Positions 23,655 through 36,033 of a stretch of 64,000 bases of DNA are shown one piece after another. Where the stretch lies: contig JAJAGP010001970.1 in assembly GCA_025084515.1 (NCBI GenBank), positions 1 to 64,000 on the forward strand. The letters run 5' to 3'. Positions within the stretch are counted from its first letter, which is position 1. Each line of letters begins with the position of its first letter. The notes beneath the pieces are model-generated. The model worked only from the letters and a program-made list of their open reading frames with translations, did no database searches and was not told where the DNA came from. This stretch comes from Ancistrus triradiatus (taxonomy: Eukaryota > Chordata > Actinopteri > Siluriformes > Loricariidae). A program made the position numbers and the translations under genes.

Positions 23655-24088
23655 GACTGCTAAACATGCCTCTATGACGCACTCGAAGGGAATTTGCCCA
23701 GTTGACTTTGAGAGGAGGCACATCATTGGACCAAGAAAAGCAGGATGGATGTTTCGATGAATTGCTCACCATCTAGGGCCTTCTGACCTAGCTTTGGGAG
23801 CAATGGTTCCCCGTTGATGCCACAACCCAGTGAACAGGCTCTGGATGGCCCAGTTAGACTACCAGTAGAGAGGATTATTTGATCTGCCAAGAAGCACAAG
23901 CAGATCCCACAGTTTTGTTGTCCACGATCCAGACACATGTGGCACTTTCACTGCACACCCGTCTCTGCCCAGACCATTTTCAGGTGCTTAGCAGGAGGAA
24001 ATTGGTTGTCACAGTGCCCATTACATGTCCAATCATTGACAGCTTTGCCTTCGTTTGCAGTTGTGTCATGAACGAGAGACCTGGACTG
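23655..24088 (+). pseudogene. Decayed Tc1-like transposase, N-terminal half
   Basis: In shifting plus-strand frames: an FERRHIIGPRKAGWMFRRI-like helix-turn-helix, then IAHHLGPSDLALGA, then frames resembling the middle of fish Tc1 transposases up to about 24060. No catalytic triad. It ends against the LINE fragment at 24090. Confidence 0.5.
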
Positions 24089-24089
24089 C

Positions 24090-24245
24090 TATGTCAAGTC
24101 AAGTCAAGTCAGATTTATTTATATAGCGCTTTTTACAGTGGAGCATTGTCTCAAAGCAACTTTACAAGTTTAGATTATCTCCTAATAACTACGTCCAATC
24201 CCAAATTGAGCAAGCCTAGGGCGACAGTGGCAAGGAAAAACTCCT
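24090..24245 (-). mobile_element. LINE 3'-end fragment (same family as 11028-12719)
   Basis: Contains CAAGTCAGATTTATTTATAT and AGCAAGCCTAGGGCGACAGT at the same spacing as in the 11 kb copy; only about 155 bases remain. The CAAGT pentamer is tandemly repeated at the 3' border. Confidence 0.85.
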
Positions 24246-24384
24246 ATGGACTGGGATTGTACTGTCATTAGTAATTAATTCAGGTTCAGTTTGGGATTCG
24301 ACGATGATCAGGTTCGAGTATGGAGGCGTTGTGGTGAGCACATCAATTTTGAAAAAAAAAATCCAGGACGTCACATTGTAGGAT

Positions 24385-25245
24385 TTTTAAATAATTTAAT
24401 TGTGAATTATGGTGGAAAATAAGTATTTGGTCAATAAATTTGGTCGAACTCAATACTTTCTAACATAACCTTTGTTGGCAATGACAGAGGTCAAACATTT
24501 TCTGTAGGTCTTCACCAGGTTTGCACACACTGTAGCTGGTATTTTGGCCCATTCCTCAACGCAGATCTCTAGAGCAGTGATGTTTTGGGGCAACACGGAC
24601 TTTCAACTCCCTCCACAAATTTTCTATGGGATTGAGGTCTGGAGACTGGCTAGGCCACTCCAGAATCTTGAAATGCTTTTTACGGAGCCACTTCTTCGTT
24701 GCCTGAGTGGTGTGTTTGGGATCATGCTGGAAGACCCAGTCACGTTCCATCTTCAATGCTCTCACTGATGGAAGGACGTTTTGACCCTGTTCATTCTTCC
24801 TTTAACACGGATCAGTCCTCCTGTTCCCTATGTAGAAAAACAGCCCAAAGCATGAGGTTTTCACTCCCATGCTTCACAGTAGGTATGGCACAACTCAGAA
24901 TTCTTCTTCCTCCAAACACGACGAGTTGAGTTTTTGCCAAAAAGTTCTATTTTGGTTTCGTCTGACCACATGATATTCTCCCAATCCTCTTCTGGATCAT
25001 CCATTGCTCTCTGGCAAACTTCAGACGGACCTGGACATGTACTGGCTCAAGCAGGGGGGGACGCCTGGCACTGCAGGATCTGAGTCCCTCTCGGTGTAGT
25101 GTTACTGATGGTAGCCTTGTTACTTTGGTCCCAGCTCTCTGCAGGTCATTCATCAGGTCCTTCCGTGTAGTTATGGGATTTTTTCTCAGCGTTCTCGTGA
25201 TCATTTTGACCCCACAGGAAGAGATCTTGCGTGGAGCCCCAGATC
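24385..25245 (-). pseudogene. Tc1-like transposase relic
   Basis: Minus strand. RTLRKNPITTRKDLMNDL (25204 side), LKFAREQWM, then VFQHDPKHTTQATKKWL and EWPSQSPDLNPIENLWREL (24765-24556) give the second Asp and final Glu of the DDE triad with 34-residue spacing typical of Tc1. Frames are broken between 24765 and 24947. The 5' end is fused to a LINE scrap at 25246. Confidence 0.8.
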
Positions 25246-25405
25246 AAGTAGCAGCGCTTTGCCTCCTTGATGCCTCTCCTCAGATTAGACCTAGGTATTT
25301 TGTAAGCCTCAGGGTCACCTGGACGAAAAGTATTATTCCATACCTTCAGCAGGCGCTGAACATCTCTGTCAGGATGTCCAAATACTTTTGACCATGGTAA
25401 CATTG
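25246..25405 (-). pseudogene. LINE ORF2 fragment
   Basis: Minus-strand frame from 25403 reads FGHPDRDVQRLLKVWN, FRPGDPEAYKIPRSNL and RRGIKEAKRCY, the linker between endonuclease and reverse transcriptase in fish LINEs. It continues in the same open frame into the Tc1 relic, so the two were joined by insertion or deletion. Confidence 0.6.
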
Positions 25406-25904
25406 TCTATACAGAAGTTGATGTAGTCTAAAATTGAGGAGGCACAGTGGTTTAGATCCATGTGATTGTTCTGTGTGACTTCCAGTTTGAACATATTCCA
25501 GTTGATGATCAGAATGACTACTGTTAGGGCATAGCTACGCTTTGTGTGCATATGCTATATTTCAGTAGATATGCTCCAGCATTGGAAAATCAACAAACTG
25601 ACAGAATTTAGGGAGTAAGTAAGACTGGCATGATTTCAAGTCCCAGCACCATCGTGTTCCGTGCAATTTCTTTATTATATTCGATAACACTGTTTTAGAT
25701 GGGCAACAAACCGCTGCCTTTGGTCTTTACGGGGTTTTTTTTTCAAGCTTATCTGTCAGCTGAAACAGACCGGCGCTTGAGCTCGATAGCCACTTCAGGA
25801 TGTTAGCATTCAGCCAGGTTTTGGAGAAAACTGAGATGCAGCTGTTCCTGTTAAGCAGGATATAAGATCCCCATCGCCAATTTTAAATAGGAATCCAATT
25901 GCAG
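25406..25904. other. Intergenic sequence with possible LINE traces
   Basis: GTTAGCATTCAGCCAGGTTT at about 25803 resembles antisense LINE text, but too little is preserved to call. Nothing else is seen. Confidence 0.3.
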
Positions 25905-26512
25905 CCACAAAAGACAGACAGAGATTGACGTGAAGGTAAATAGAATTTATCACGACAAGGAATAACCCAAGACTACAGAGATAAACTGAATCTAGGTATA
26001 TGAATTACAAAAGTCAACGGAATGAGACCCAAACGTGAGTTCAGGAAGCAGGAACTTGAGCGACGAGAAAACAGCAGCAGTGTGGCGGCGACGTGTGGCT
26101 GGCTTCCCAGGCCGAGGAACGTTCCAAGCGGATGGTGGCTCCGAGATGGAAGAGGCAGGAGCAGATCTCTCTGGAGAGAACAGAAAATGTTGTGTGACTA
26201 ACATAACCAAACAAAAGCGGCATGGGAGCAGAAAACAAAGCATTGATGATCTGGCGATCTGTGACTGCATGGTCCTGAGCTTTATGGCAGGCGAGTGATG
26301 AGGGGAGATTCAAAACCGGTGTCAAGGGCAGGGCGAGATTAGGGCCAATAGATTTGCAAGGGAAGCACAGCACAACACAAGCACACCGCTCGCAAAAAAT
26401 AACCAAACACACGTGGAGGAGAGCGAGCGAAACGTGAACAAGGGCACGTGGAAAATGAAACAAAAGTTAAACAAAGCATGAAAGCGAGAACGTAGCAAGG
26501 TGGACCTTGACA
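25905..26512 (-). repeat. Ty3/Gypsy 3' LTR, minus strand (left limit approximate)
   Basis: On the minus strand a polypurine tract (AGGGAGGGG at about 26514-26524) is followed by TGTCAAGGTCCACC, the expected layout of PPT then LTR start. The interior is purine-rich on the plus strand. The far end near 25905-25930 is not exact. The pol remnant at 26514-28085 lies directly upstream, so it is this element's 3' LTR. Confidence 0.6.
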
Positions 26513-26513
26513 G

Positions 26514-28085
26514 TACCCCTCCCTCAAGAATCGACACCGGGAGATCGACGGGAACTGCCAGGGTGAGCTTTGTGAAAATCGCAGATGAGAGATTTATCGA
26601 AAATGGTGGAACCGTGGACCCAGCAGCACTCTTCGGGCCCATAACCCTCCCAATATACAAGGTACTGAAAGCTGCGGCCTCGACGTCGGGCCTTCAGCAG
26701 TCAGTGGACTGTGAAAGTCTCATGACCTTCGATGACCCGGGTAGACTGTGGGGATCTGGACAGAGGTCTCAGGCCCGAAGAGGCTACTGGCTTAATCTGC
26801 AAAACGTGAAACGTGGGGTGTGTGCGCATGTAGCTGGGTAACTTAAGGCGGACGGATGACGCATTAATGACTTTTACAATAGGGAACGGACCAATATTCC
26901 TGGGTGCTTGCTTCCTGAACTCGACCTGCAGGGGAATATTGTGAGCCGAGAGCCAGACCGACTGTCCCGGTTATAGGAGGGGCTGGGTCTCCAGCGGCGG
27001 TTGGTGGTGCGCTGGGCTACGCCACGGGCCTTGAGCAGGGCAGACTTGGTGGTCCTCCATGTTCTGCGGCATCTGCGGAGGTGATGGTGGATGGAGGTAA
27101 CAGCTACCTCTGGCTCCGTATCTGGGAACGGGGGGAGGCTGGTAGCCCAAGGATGCTTCAAAAGGAGAGAGGACCATGGCGGAGTTGGTCAAGGTGTTGT
27201 GGGCTTACTCGGCCCAGCCCAGCTGCTGACACCATTTTGAGGAATATTGGGTAGACAGGCAGCGCAGAGTGGCCTCAATTTCCTGGTTGGCCCGTTCAGC
27301 TTGCCCGGTCTACTGGGGGTGGAATCCCGATGTGACGCTGACCGCAGCCGCCTTGAACTTGCAGTATGCCTTCCATACATGTGATGTGAATTGGGGCCCA
27401 GTTCCGACACTATGTCCAGAGGAATGCTGTGAACTTAAAAACCTGTTCAAACAGGATGCCGGCTGTCTCCAAGGCCGTGGGCAACTTGGGCAAGGTGACC
27501 AGATGGACAGTCGAGAAACGGTCAATGATTGTGAGGTTGACGGTCTTGCCGTCGGACTCGGGGAGCCCCCTTGATGAAGTCCATGGCGATGTGAGACCAA
27601 GGGCGGCCCGGGACTGGCAAGTGTTGGAGCAGACCGGCAGGGGGCTGATGTGATGCCTTGCTATGGGCACAGGTGGAACAGGTAGCCACGAATTCCTTGA
27701 CATCCGCCTCCATGACTGGCCACCAGAAGTATCTCTGGACCAGGGACAAGGTGCGATGACTGCTGGGGTGGCCCACGAACTTGGAATTGTGCCCCCACTG
27801 GAGCACGGTGGACCTGACAGAGACAGGCACATAGAGATGGTTGGGTGGTCCACCCCTGGGACTGGGTTCCATCCTCTGAATCTCCTCTCTTGTTAAACTT
27901 CCCAAGAGAGACAGGCAACCAGGCGGTCAGGTGGGAGGATGGTGTTTTCAAGGCCCTCAGGGCCCCCTGAGGAGAACAGGTGGGAGATGGCATCTGGCTT
28001 TGCATTCCTGGAACCGGGACAGCAGGTTAGGGTAAAATTGAAACGGGAGAAAAATAAGGCCCACCAGTTATTAGAACATTCTCTC
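26514..28085 (-). mobile_element. Ty3/Gypsy pol relic: RNase H end and integrase
   Basis: Minus strand. At 28080-28010 the end of RNase H is readable (CCPGSRNAKPDAISHLFS). At 27840-27590 comes the HHCC zinc domain with ending CSTCAHSKASHQPPAGLL and then GRPWSHIAMDFIKG. At 27550-27190 come parts of the integrase core, shared between frames, and at 27190-26970 the segment ending SPFEASLGYQPPPVP. Several frameshifts break it. Reverse transcriptase, protease and gag are absent, so it is truncated at about 28085. Confidence 0.85.
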
Positions 28086-30223
28086 CTTCTCTTGGGATCT
28101 CAAACGTGAAAAAAGTCAGAATGGACAGATTGATATGATATTATGCTAGGCACGTTTGTGTTAAACATATGTGTTAAATATCTATTAGCCAGTTATTTTG
28201 TTACACTGACAACTGACTAACTTACTGGTTCATTTGTACTGTTTTTTTGCGTTTGGAAATGAAATAAATGAAAGGGTGTCTCTGACTGCACAGTACTGTA
28301 GTATTATTGTAACATTTGAGTGTCCTTGGTAATGATGTATTTAACATGCTGTCATTTTGACAGTTCCCCCCCCTCCTGTTTTGAATTCAAATTAAACAGT
28401 GCAGTACAATGACCGAACTTAAGGACAGCACCATTTTTGTACACATTGCATTTCGCCATTAGGCTCAGCTGTGGTTTGTTCAGGCATAAACATGGATCAT
28501 TAGAGATTGCAGACATCCTTCTAATTTACTAGGCTTTGATAGATTCAAAAGAGGCTTATTCGTATTCACAACCAAACCCAAGGTAGAGCTATTATTAGGA
28601 GCAGCTCTTTTTTTCTGAGCTCACTGCACTGCTGTCACTCCGTCATTGCTCTCACCACTGCAGAAATCGAAATGCAAATGTCCAGATGAGCTGGCTGCAG
28701 CTCTGATCATCTAAAGACAAAGTTGTATGGTGTGTTCCCATGTTACTTAATGCAAATTTAGTTTGCTTAATGAGTTATATCAGTTCACAAATTGCATCCC
28801 TGTGTGCATTATAAACGAGATAATCTCATAAATGAACAAGGTACTGAGATGTGCATTTATTTGAATGTTAGTGATGTATGTACTAACATCTTCAGTGCTC
28901 TGTTCCTCCTGTGTAGACCTTCAGCTCCTGTCGACCATTGGGTGATGCACCACAGATCTGGCTTTTCATCTTGACTGTAACCAGCTTGCTTCCTCTCCAT
29001 GGATCGAACAGAATGTTGTATGTGATGAAAGTAATGCCTACATTTCCTGTTTCCAAAAAGAACAGCAGGGCTTCAGTGAATTATAGTTAAGTTTCAATGC
29101 AGGAGTATTTAGTTTTGCATATGCTTCCATTTTATCCCAATTTATCCGAAGTACATTTGCTGGGTCCTTGCACACGAGAGTGTATTCCACAAATATATAT
29201 TCAGATCACATACTTCTGTGTTAAACATAATTCTGTAGGAGGAATTTCCAGTGATCACAGCTAAGGGAGAGTTGTTAGGACATCCATTAAGATTCCAGTC
29301 AAGACATCAGAATCTCTGAAGCCAATATGCACAGTTGAAGAGAGGAGCTCACAGCGTGCTGCTTGTATAGCTTTCAAAGTTTCTGCAATAATCTGTAAAT
29401 ACTGAGGACGCAACCCCGGTCAGTCAGTCTGTGATTTGGGTGTGGCAGTGGGACTAGCTTGATGTATACCAACTCCATTCTAGCGTACCAGTTCAATCCA
29501 TCCTGCTGTTTCTCACCAGATGGGAAGTTCAGTGGATTCTGCGTGCCTGATGTTCTCATTGTTGTACAGGGTTGTAATGAGTATTTATCTGTATCATATG
29601 CACATGCCATTACTTTTTAAAAAGCAACAATATAAACTGAATTCTTTAGTATTCACGTATCCAAAGAGAAGTTAACTTCTGAAAGACTTCAACTCACCTC
29701 TATCTTGTGCAGTCTATACATTGCGACGTGGTTATGTTCCTACATATGTGGCAATTGCACTAATCAAATTGATTATGGTACTGTAAGTATAGATGTTTAT
29801 GGCTGTATACAGCATAGTTAGCTATAGGTCAACTGATTTTTGTATTTATATTGTAATGGTGATCATTGTTCACACACCCGTTGATTTTGCACTGCCAGAA
29901 TATTCGGACAGTAGTAAGGTTATTGCTTAACCTTATGTTAATGGTGTTTACATACAAATGATTCATAAATATATACTACAAACTGAACAGTGCATTTAAA
30001 AAAGTAATCAGGTATAAGGGACTGGTTAATAGTAAATACAATAATACATTTATTAATGTAGACAAAAAGGTTTAACTTTGTCTGCACTAATAGTTTGGAT
30101 AGTGCATATGTATACTCTTACTCATAGTTAACCACTCAATGAACTAAAAGATTATTACTTACCAATAGGGTGACAATTGGAGGATTGTTACGTTTCCCTA
30201 TGCTACACCGCCACTAGCTAGCG
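28086..30223. other. Intergenic sequence, nothing recognised
   Basis: Two kilobases with no repeat or gene that I can support. A weak exon-like piece at 28916-28974 after TCCTGTGTAG has no recognisable product and no partner exon. Confidence 0.45.
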
Positions 30224-30830
30224 AGTGCGTTTACATACGCTTAATAATCTGATAACTGCAGAAAATCAGATTTTTGTCAGTAATCCGATCTGATATACAT
30301 GCACTTCAGTAATTAGATAATGGGAAACCTCTGGGCTTACATGACTCAGGCACTAATCAGATTTCTACTATGCAACCAGCCAATACTCTCATAGAAATAT
30401 GTGACATAAACTTCAAACTGTAATATTAAATAATCAAATTATTAATTTTCTCGAGTGCATTTCAGAGTCTCCACAAAGTGGAGCTGGCTTGTTTCATGGC
30501 TCGTTTAATTCTGGGGTTGCCAGATCCAGCGTTAATCCAAGTAAATGGAAAAAGAGGCCAAATACAGCAAAGTCTTTAGAATACGCAGTCCTGGCAATCG
30601 TGGAGGTAGGCTTGCGCACATGCGCAGTACGAAAACACCGATTAGAATCGGGTTACTGGTATACATGCTACATGAGCACTCTGATTACTGTGTCAAAATC
30701 CAGCTCTCTTTATAGGATTTCTTAATTTGCTTTATAGATTGGAGTATGCTGTATACATGGCCACCTGAATAATCAGATAACTGCAGAAATCTGACTATGG
30801 TTGGATTATTAAGTGCATGTAAACGCACTG
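30224..30830. mobile_element. MITE with GTGCGTTTACAT terminal inverted repeats
   Basis: The left end AGTGCGTTTACATACGCTTA then ATAATCTGATAACTGCAG is matched by the right CAGATAACTGCAGAAATCTG and TTAAGTGCATGTAAACGCAC. Internal ACATGCGCAGTAC-type text is common to fish elements of this class. No transposase is encoded. Confidence 0.75.
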
Positions 30831-32993
30831 ATTGTTTTTGATATTATGTTGGTAAATCCAAATGAAAATATTATCTCTACTGCATTCCTCATGTGTAACC
30901 GGAACGTTTGAGCTGAAATGTAACACTTCTTTCAGCAAAGCATTTTCCCTATAAACACTGAAGTAAGAAATCATCACTGAAAAGGCACTTAATATTTTCC
31001 AAAAAACATTTGTTTACTTTGGAAATAACCATGTTGGATGGTATGACTTGAAAAATGACTTGTTTGATTCCTACTCTTCAGTCTGTAGTGTATATGGAGA
31101 TCATTATAGCATAATTAAGAGATGATGATTGCCTCCTTGTATTCTACTTGTTGCTTTTGTAGTATTGAGAATTATTTTACATTGAAGGTACTTTGCTCAA
31201 CCAAAGTTATTGACACTTTCTTGTGTTCCTGGAGTGTGTGTTAGTGTGCACGTGTTTATATGTGTGTATGTACACACTTGTATGTGTAGTGTTCTTACAT
31301 GGAAATGTGTTAATTTGGACCTTTTTGTAGTTATTGTAAATATTTGAAAAAAAAAAAATGAACAGTCATAATACGAAGTTTTTCTGTCCATAAGCAAACA
31401 ATATGAGACTGGTACATGTTCTTAAACCTGCAACTTGAGCCTTGACATTTCAAAGACGGATTGTATTTATATGTATTTATATGTATCACTTTTGTGATTT
31501 GTGAATATACAAATTGTGAGTATTGTCACCTAAGAAATATTGCTGAATTAGTATATATAGTACAGTATAAGAATGGATTTTCAGCCTTACAAATGTGTGT
31601 ACAGCAATAGTTTATTCTTCCTTCAAAATAGACTTACCTGCGTACTTAGAGTATGTGTTATAACAATATATTTGTAATTTATCTACGTTATTTGTTAATA
31701 TGCTGATATACTGTTTATGATAGGAATATGGTGGTATAAGTGTGCCAGTTGCAGCCAATAAGTTTTCTTTTGGCTTGATGTGTAACCTAACCCTGTACAC
31801 TGTTATCCAATGAAGAATCAGAGCTGATGAATATAATCCACATGCTATACTGTGTCTTGGTCACCATGATACTTCTTATTGTTGTGAACAGGATGGCTCT
31901 GCTTATATAGCAGTAGTTAAGAAAGTGAAAGTCTGGGAAACAGAGTCCTAATGCATAGAAAGCTCACATAACTTGGTCAGGGTTCATTCTGGTGCAGTTC
32001 CCAGGAGATTTGTGCTGTCAGTATGTCTAAGGTCATGAGGTTTCCCCTGGACTCCGTATGAGTTAGTGTATATTTGTCTGTTCTCATCCAGTCTCACTAA
32101 AGCAATCAGACACAATGTGAGGTCATTGTCATTTTATTCACTTAGGCTCATAATCACATGGGTCTGAAGGACTTAGAAATGAGTGGGGATAAGCATTGTG
32201 TATAGTATGCAATTCATTAAATAACAATTCTACACTGAACATTCAAAATATCACCGCATTTACTAGCATTTAATTTTCTAGCATTCTCCTTGCAGACACC
32301 ATGCAGTATGTAGTGGACACCCAGATGAAGGTAAGGAGTAGCCATTTGCAATCTAAGAAATATATTATTTTTTGTGTGCTGAAAGTTCCTGATAACATTG
32401 ATTACTTTAGATCTCAAAGAGATTGAACTGCCAGTGTGGACAGAAACAGGTCAACAAAGTGGGAGAAATCCCACAAAGATAATATTTAAATGGCAACAGT
32501 AATTTAATGTTGAACAGCTGTTTTAAATAATGTCTTTACATGTATTTTTTTTATGTTAACACCTGTTTAGCGTGCACACTGTACACGTGCAATATATTTT
32601 TAATCAAAAGAATGCATGAAAATGACTGCGAGTGTGCGCATGAAAAACCTCTAATGCTAGATTTGTACAGTTGATGATATGGCAAAGCATAGAGACAACA
32701 AAGCATTAACCTCCATATAACATAAATTACAAAATAGACAAGTGCAAAATGAAACTAAAAGCAAATCCATCATCAGTGTGAAATTAATTTCTGTAGATAA
32801 GACAAGGTACGAAAAAAATTAGATATTAGGGGAGTGGACCCGTTGGAGCAAAACTGCATTTTGAATTGTTGTCACTATTCTGGGATCTGACATATTTAAA
32901 ATGATGATGTGGTTCATAAAATTCATTTTCATTATCTCTTCATATTTATATGTATTCTCCTTTGTGTGCAAAAGGTGATTCAGATAAGTCCCT
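30831..32993. other. Intergenic sequence, nothing recognised
   Basis: AT-rich unique-looking sequence. Short open frames have no codon or domain signal; a TG-rich patch at 31235-31285 is simple sequence. Confidence 0.45.
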
Positions 32994-33167
32994 GGGGAGC
33001 GCAGTGGTTAGCTCTGTTGCCTCACAGGCCCAGAGATCCCTGATTTGATTTCTGGCTCAGACACCACCTGTGTGGAGTTTGCATGTTTTATCCATGTCTA
33101 TGGGTGTCTCTCAATTTCCTCCCTCATTCCAAAGACTCAGTTGGTGTCTCTACACTGTCCTGGGGTG

Positions 33168-33247
<80 letters not shown>

Positions 33248-33330
33248 CACATTCCTATGCTCTGCGAAGGGTTCCAGCTCCCCACAACTCTCGTCTGAAT
33301 TACTTCAATATTGGTCCTTTTTTCTTTAAA
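32994..33330 (+). repeat. SINE-like repeat split by a GA/GT microsatellite
   Basis: The head GGGGAGCGCAGTGGTTAGCT, then TTGCCTCACAGGCCCAGAGA and body TGTGGAGTTTGCATG follow the 39 kb element. The body is interrupted at 33171-33243 by simple repeats and resumes with GGGTTCCAGCTCCCC. Confidence 0.65.
33171..33243. repeat. Compound (GA)n(GT)n microsatellite
   Basis: About 19 GA units directly followed by about 16 GT units. Confidence 0.95.
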
Positions 33331-33527
33331 AGTAGAGGAGTTTGTTAAAATTACAACTTTGCATTTATGAAAATTTTTTGTTACATAACCATAACCACAC
33401 CACTTCTGAATGCAACATATCATTTCCAACACTGTAAAATACTGTTAAAGTATTCTTGCCATTTGTTGTCTGCATCTATGTAGACTTAGTTGTAAGGACA
33501 AGTTCCACTTGTTTAATACCCGTGAAC

Positions 33528-33765
33528 AGGTGTGACAAATACTATGCAGGAGTACAGGACAGGAGTGCAGGTTTATTTAAGGGCGAATGCAGGAAACAGG
33601 CTGTAGATCAATAAACCAGAAGTCAGGAGAAATGTACACAAACAAACAGTCCAAAACAGAATCCGAAGCTCAACAAGACAATGGCAGGATACAGTGTCAA
33701 GACTACAGACAAGCACTTGAAAAAATAATGCTCAGAATACCAGATAAGATCTTGTACGGAAGAAT
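33528..33765 (-). repeat. LTR-like remnant
   Basis: CAGGTTTATTTAAGGGCGAA and the following AAACAGGCTGTAGATCAATA with repeated CAAAACAGAATCCGAAG-type text look like the antisense of a fish Gypsy LTR. Ends undefined. Confidence 0.35.
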
Positions 33766-33974
33766 AAATCCATTCAGTTTATATAGCACACTAATGCAAT
33801 CTGTTTGTATTCAGAATTGTGGAGAGAACAAGCTTTACCTTCCCAGAGTGGGATTGGTGTCAGAAATTATAACAAAGTGTTTTAAGCAGTTAAAGAGTAC
33901 AAGAAATAAATACATAAACTGCATCTTGATTGTTATATGCATTCATGGAGTTGTATTGTACAGGTGCTCTCTGA

Positions 33975-34610
33975 TTTACGATGGGGATACATTCTGACAA
34001 AGCCATCATAAGTTAAATGTATCATAAACTGAGGAGTTCGAGTGTTTGGTGGAGTGGTCTATATAGCGTTTATGATAAGTAATGACAAGTAAGTTAATGT
34101 CTAAAACACTTAACCTACAGTTGCCCAAAATCATTAACACAAAGCTCATTTTTTATAATAAAGTGTAATGGATTGAAAGTGAAAAGTAAAAGCAGAACAC
34201 TTACTCTATTGGTGAGCTCAGGGTGCTAGCATAGCTGCTAAACTAACTTCAGCCTGTGTTCTGAAGCATTCAATTCTGTTTTGTTTTTGGGTTGGCTCTT
34301 ATAAACTAACCTTTTTAAGCTCCATGGAGACTTATTTGCACTAAGTTTTCAGTACTGTAGATGTAAAAATAAAGAAAAACACGATAAACACAGCAGAGCT
34401 TTCAATGAGCAAGGGCTATTGTGAATCTGAATCACTGTGTACTGAATCAGGTTTTGGCTAAAATGAGTCACACGTCTTGACTCACACAACTGTAAACAAG
34501 TGTGCAATTACCGAGCAAATTTCATGGACCGAGAATTTTTTTTTTTGTAAAAATGTGTAGTGAACGAAATTCGACGAGTTCCAAAGTGGTCAAGAACTGA
34601 AGTACCACTG
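33975..34610. mobile_element. Tigger-like non-autonomous element, decayed copy 2
   Basis: The right end AAGAACTGAAGTACCACTG followed by TA at 34611 matches the 15.7 kb element. Internal ATTGAAAGTGAAAAGTAAAAGC and TTGGGTTGGCTC-like text align in part. The left end is not found; GTGCTCTCTGATTTACGATG at 33965 may be a different old repeat. Confidence 0.5.
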
Positions 34611-34966
34611 TACATGCAATCCCCATTTCTGTAATCACTTCCAAGTTTGGTAAATGATTACTGTATCTGCATACTTGCCTTTGAGGTGATGCATCTCAGG
34701 GGAAATAAATGGTTGGTTAAGCAGCTCTAAATTTATACCTTTAGTAGTGTGTTTTCATGAAGTTCTATGAAAGTAACCTTTGTATTGGTAACATTCACTA
34801 TAAAAACTAACTACACAACCTGTTTTTGTCAATCTAATGGCAATCAGAAAAAAATGTATTGGCCAAGCGTGTTAACACTCAAGGAATTTGGCTTTCACAG
34901 CAAAAAGGCAATAGACAGTTTAAAAGTTATCTAAATTGATAGCTGTCTTTGTTACATACTGTATAT

Positions 34967-35015
34967 GGCATTTAGCTGATGCCCTTATCCAGAACAACTT
35001 TGTATAATTTGCTTT
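34967..35015 (-). repeat. SINE tail fragment
   Basis: GGCATTTAGCTGATGCCCTTATCCAG is the teleost SINE tail; the head is missing. Confidence 0.55.
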
Positions 35016-35699
35016 GTATTCTTTTTAGTAGACATTACCTCATGTTAGCACAAACAGCCCAAGAACGCAATCCAACTAAAGTCTTGTTCGGAGTTAGTAT
35101 AGGTAATAAGCACACATGGACAAAAAAGTTGAGGGGAAATAAGAAGATAATACATGTATAAGTGCAGTCTCAGTCTTTACTTAAGTGCTAAGTAAAAGGA
35201 TAGTCTTTAGTTGCTGTTTGAAGATAGAACAAGACTTATTTTTACATCTAGTCTTTCATTACATGTTGGTCCATCCAGTGGTCCATTCATTATACCACCT
35301 GGATGGCAGTAGAGAGAGGAGTCTTTATTCTTATCTCACTTTATAGTTGATCCAAGAATATCAAAGGGCATGAAGTACACAGCGAGGTTTGATTAGAGCT
35401 TTTATGTAAAAAGAGGCTGGTCCCTTTTGGTTTCGTAGGTGACCAGTAGTGTTTTAAGCAGCTACATGGAACACAGCAATGGGATGACATGAGAAAACTT
35501 TGGTAAACTGAAAACCAAATATGACAAAAGTCTGGACAAGGATAGTGGCATGACTGGCAAGAAAGTGTCAAATCCTACTGGAGAATCTATTGTTTCCAGA
35601 CTGCTTGTGATCCTATAGATCATTCTGCATGAGAAAGGTGGATAATTGATTGTAGAATTCAAGTTTTTTGGGGGAAAAAAGATAGGAGTGTTAACTAGT
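35016..35699. other. Intergenic sequence, nothing recognised
   Basis: No gene, RNA or repeat is supported here. Confidence 0.4.
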
Positions 35700-36033
35700 G
35701 GTGGGCGATATGGTAAAGATATTACATTTACAATATTTGAAGGCAGTTTCATGATGCATGATATTAATCACGATACATGTGACAGACAAAAATGCATCCG
35801 TAGTGACAAATTCTTAATAACTACTATTCAAATACTATCCTATACTTAGTAAAGTTTTTTTTTTTCCAAATTCTGCTGCACTTCATCCAATTATACAGGA
35901 CTAATTAAACTCTTTATAATGAAACATTAAAAAGAATTTTTCAGTGTTTTTTCTTTTGGTATGCTCAGAAAAGCATATTGCCTATCATGATAAAATGTAT
36001 CATGATACGATAAAATATCATCATATTGCCCAC
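35700..36033. mobile_element. hAT-type MITE (GGGCGATATGG ends)
   Basis: GGTGGGCGATATGGTAAAGA at the left and ATATCATCATATTGCCCACC at the right form imperfect inverted repeats around AT-rich, non-coding sequence with internal ATGATACG/CGATACATG motifs. Confidence 0.7.

Noticed and set aside
26322..26660. 112-codon minus-strand frame near the LTR
   Set aside because: It spans the LTR/polypurine border and does not resemble any protein.
28916..28974. Exon-like piece after a TCCTGTGTAG acceptor
   Set aside because: No recognised product, no partner exon, and the open frame is short.
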